In this document: one piece after another, positions 40,327-40,483 of the stretch
Position numbering within the stretch: position 1 is the first letter of the stretch
How the letters are laid out: the number at the start of each line of letters is the position of its first letter
NCBI GenBank assembly: GCA_002839435.1
Contig: PGYA01000040.1
Coordinates: 1-40,483 of the forward strand
DNA: 40,483 nt
Source: Candidatus Riflebacteria bacterium HGW-Riflebacteria-2
Lineage (GTDB): Bacteria; Muiribacteriota; Ozemobacteria; Ozemobacterales; Ozemobacteraceae
Reading direction: 5' to 3'
Program-made: the position numbers and the translations under genes
The notes under the pieces: model-generated
Seen by the model: only the letters and a program-made list of their open reading frames with translations
Databases searched by the model: none
What the model was told of the DNA's origin: nothing

Positions 40327-40483
40327 AGCAAAGCGACCGAGTTAGAGACCAGTATGCGGGAACGATTGTCGATTACGATTACGCGCACGAGCACGACATC
40401 AATACTCTGCTCTCAACGATACCTTTTTAGCAAAGCGACCGAGTTAGAGACCAGTATGCGGGAACGATTGTCGATTACGATTA
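40327..40483 (+). repeat. 55-bp perfect direct repeat at the right edge
   Basis: AGCAAAGCGACCGAGTTAGA and onward, ending CGATTACGATTA, occurs at 40327-40381 and again at 40429-40483, with a 47-bp spacer. The second copy is cut by the window edge at the same point where the first ends, so the true repeat may be longer. The spacer starts CGCGCACGAGCACGACA, and a CACGAGCACGAC motif also appears near 40155. Confidence 0.85.

Noticed and set aside
40204..40483. CRISPR array
   Set aside because: Only two copies of a 55-bp unit with a 47-bp spacer are seen, the hairpins differ from each other, and no cas genes are present.
1..40483. tRNA and rRNA genes
   Set aside because: I looked for T-loop consensus and 16S/23S landmarks and saw none; a covariance scan would be needed to be certain.

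Overview
This 40.5 kb window looks like a bacterial chromosome of intermediate GC. The organism has a Gram-negative-style envelope (a lipoprotein with a lipobox, a soluble lytic transglycosylase, type II secretion/type IV pilus-like pseudopilins) and an anaerobic or fermentative side (HydG-type H-cluster maturase with a TM1266-type regulator, a Rex-like operator). Unusually large class III nucleotide cyclases and single-copy housekeeping genes scattered outside their usual operons fit a deep-branching lineage. Candidatus Riflebacteria/Ozemobacteria-like bacteria are my best guess, but that is low-confidence inference with no rRNA or ribosomal operon to test it.

Left edge (1-2202) is accessory DNA. 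Two diverged copies of a ~100-bp imperfect palindrome bracket a BrnT/BrnA toxin-antitoxin unit in the way integron attC sites bracket a gene cassette. A second toxin-antitoxin pair (ribbon-helix-helix antitoxin plus PIN toxin) with a textbook promoter and palindromic operator follows. It lies between the 3' ends (domains V-VI) of two different group II introns in opposite orientation, and then comes a frame-disrupted remnant that resembles the C-terminus of IS91-family transposases.

2203-8489 is a minus-strand operon of three overlapping genes: a small secreted protein and two paralogous ~980-residue membrane receptors with HAMP and class III cyclase domains. The two cyclase domains are degenerate in complementary ways. 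One keeps the metal-binding aspartates and has lost the Asn/Arg pair; the other keeps Asn/Arg and has lost both aspartates. This is the logic of the mammalian C1/C2 adenylyl cyclase and suggests an obligate heterodimer. A third, complete CHASE2-cyclase lies at 36150-38285.

8706-20773 is mostly housekeeping: a HI0933-type flavoprotein, EF-G, a SYLF-domain protein, a YdjM-type membrane protein, IspH, two unknown minus-strand genes, a SEC-C methionine aminopeptidase, arginine decarboxylase SpeA and GlnRS, with two strong bidirectional terminators.

21180-28515 holds a small membrane protein, a CDF metal transporter, a tight cluster (DHH phosphoesterase, S4 protein, E1-like ThiF/MoeB, ThiS/MoaD-like sulfur carrier), a lipoprotein, a DUF2156 protein, an Old Yellow Enzyme-type reductase with a C-terminal Cys cluster, and SppA. 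28537-30689 is the hydrogenase-maturation unit (promoter, Rex-like operator, TM1266-type regulator, HydG with an atypical C-terminal Cys motif, small coupled ORF). 30696-36088 carries a Gdx/SugE exporter, a lytic transglycosylase and a TPR-pseudopilin operon. The right end has a type II NADH dehydrogenase-like flavoprotein coupled to a DoxX protein, then about 500 bp of non-coding DNA with two perfect hairpins and a 55-bp direct repeat running to the edge.
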